Shown here: positions 5,981-6,348 of the stretch, one piece after another
Numbering within the stretch: the first letter of the stretch is position 1
Layout: every line of letters starts with the position of its first letter
The notes under the pieces: model-generated
What the model was told of the DNA's origin: nothing
Seen by the model: only the letters and a program-made list of their open reading frames with translations
Database searches by the model: none
Translations under genes and position numbers: made by a program
DNA from: Spartobacteria bacterium
GTDB taxonomy: Bacteria > Verrucomicrobiota > Verrucomicrobiia > Chthoniobacterales > UBA10450
Assembly (NCBI GenBank): GCA_003445855.1
Contig: DMCG01000133.1
Span: 972-7,319 of the forward strand
Length of the DNA: 6,348 bases
Direction: 5' to 3'

Positions 5981-6096
5981 GGTCGCCGCGGCGACCGAAG
6001 GATCTCACCCACGAAGATTGGATTACACTTTGAACTGAGAACATTCCATCAGCCTGTGCGAGGTCCCTCGATCGCCGCGGCGATCTCGGGATGACA
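5970..6096. repeat. Inverted pair of 37-nt hairpin repeats bridging gltX and aroE
   Basis: Arms 5970-6006 and 6060-6096 are inverted copies, identical at 32 of 37 positions, with a 53-nt spacer. Each arm begins (in its own orientation) TGTCATCC and carries a perfect 16-bp palindrome, GGTCGCCGCGGCGACC at 5981-5996 or GATCGCCGCGGCGATC at 6070-6085. Outside it, TCCT/AGGA (left) or TCCC/GGGA (right) form an outer stem separated by a GA/GA internal loop. All five differences are transitions at paired positions, and four of them form two compensatory pairs. The gltX stop codon (5978-5980) lies inside the left arm. The last base of the right arm is the A of the aroE ATG. There is no GTAG foot, so this is a different family from the other repeats. 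Confidence 0.88.
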
Positions 6097-6348
6097 TGAA
6101 AAGAAAACGCGTCAAAGAACTTTACACGCTTGCCGATCTCCAGAATTGGCAGGAAGTGACGCACGATGTCGATCCGCCGATTCGACTCGGCGTTTTGGGC
6201 GATCCGGTGGAGCATTCGCTCTCGCCGCAGATGCAAAATGCGGCGCTCAAGCATGGCAAGATCGACATGCAGTACGCGCGCTTCCACATTTTGCCTGACG
6301 AACTCCATGATGCACTGGACTTGTTGTGCAAGCTCGATTTTATCGGTG
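6096..6348 (+). CDS. aroE: Shikimate dehydrogenase AroE, N-terminal part
   Basis: AroE reduces 3-dehydroshikimate to shikimate with NADPH in the chorismate (aromatic amino acid) pathway. Eighty-four codons are present before the window ends. The substrate-binding start of the family is clear: IRLGVLGDPVEHSLSPQMQN at ~29-48, where the S-x-S of SLSP (41-44) contacts shikimate in known structures. About 28 residues precede this strand, longer than in E. coli AroE; the YTLADLQNW segment resembles extensions I recall from verrucomicrobial AroE proteins. The NADP-binding domain and the catalytic Lys-Asp region lie partly or wholly off the window. The ATG is the first suitable start in frame and is formed by the last base of the upstream repeat plus TG. 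A weak GGGA, itself part of the repeat, precedes it. It is probably co-transcribed with gltX, 115 nt upstream. Confidence 0.9.
   Translation, partial: MKRKRVKELYTLADLQNWQEVTHDVDPPIRLGVLGDPVEHSLSPQMQNAALKHGKIDMQYARFHILPDELHDALDLLCKLDFIG

Overview
The window is chromosomal DNA from a Gram-negative bacterium of moderately high G+C. It has an RND efflux operon with an inner-membrane permease and periplasmic adaptor, so an outer membrane is implied. A lineage near Verrucomicrobia (soil Chthoniobacterales-like) is my best guess. It rests on the style of the intergenic repeats (short GTTGAACATTGAACGTT-type motifs, GTAG-footed palindromes) and on the N-terminal extension of AroE. This is recall and inference, not proof.

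Layout: positions 1-3248 are a minus-strand operon read right to left: a TetR-family regulator (2622-3248), a periplasmic adaptor (1457-2629, overlapping the regulator by 8 nt) and the N-terminal 451 residues of an HAE1-type RND permease (1-1353, running off the left edge). A perfect 20-bp palindrome (3261-3280), next to a consensus TTGACA, lies just upstream of the regulator and is the likely autoregulatory operator. Positions 3417-6348 are a plus-strand housekeeping run: tilS (tRNA-Ile lysidine synthetase, short form), gltX (glutamyl-tRNA synthetase) and the first 84 codons of aroE (shikimate dehydrogenase).

The most interesting content is the repeat DNA. Every true intergenic gap holds palindromic repeats. 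One family has GTAG at the foot of a small hairpin and often occurs as inverted pairs (1359-1425, 3302-3372, an array of four hairpins at 4386-4518), which is the architecture of REP/BIME elements mobilised by Y1 (RAYT) transposases. A fourth locus of this family sits inside the gltX reading frame (5493-5558). It is exactly 66 nt, adds 22 in-frame residues, and is nearly identical to the reverse complement of the 71-nt intergenic copy at 3302-3372. A second, unrelated inverted pair (5970-6096) bridges gltX and aroE, supplies the gltX stop codon and touches the aroE start codon. The differences between its two arms all fall at paired positions, and four of the five are compensatory. No transposase is encoded in the window, so a mobilising enzyme would have to lie elsewhere.

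There are no rRNA or tRNA genes, CRISPR arrays or convincing Rho-independent terminators. No stretch longer than about 180 bases lacks a gene.
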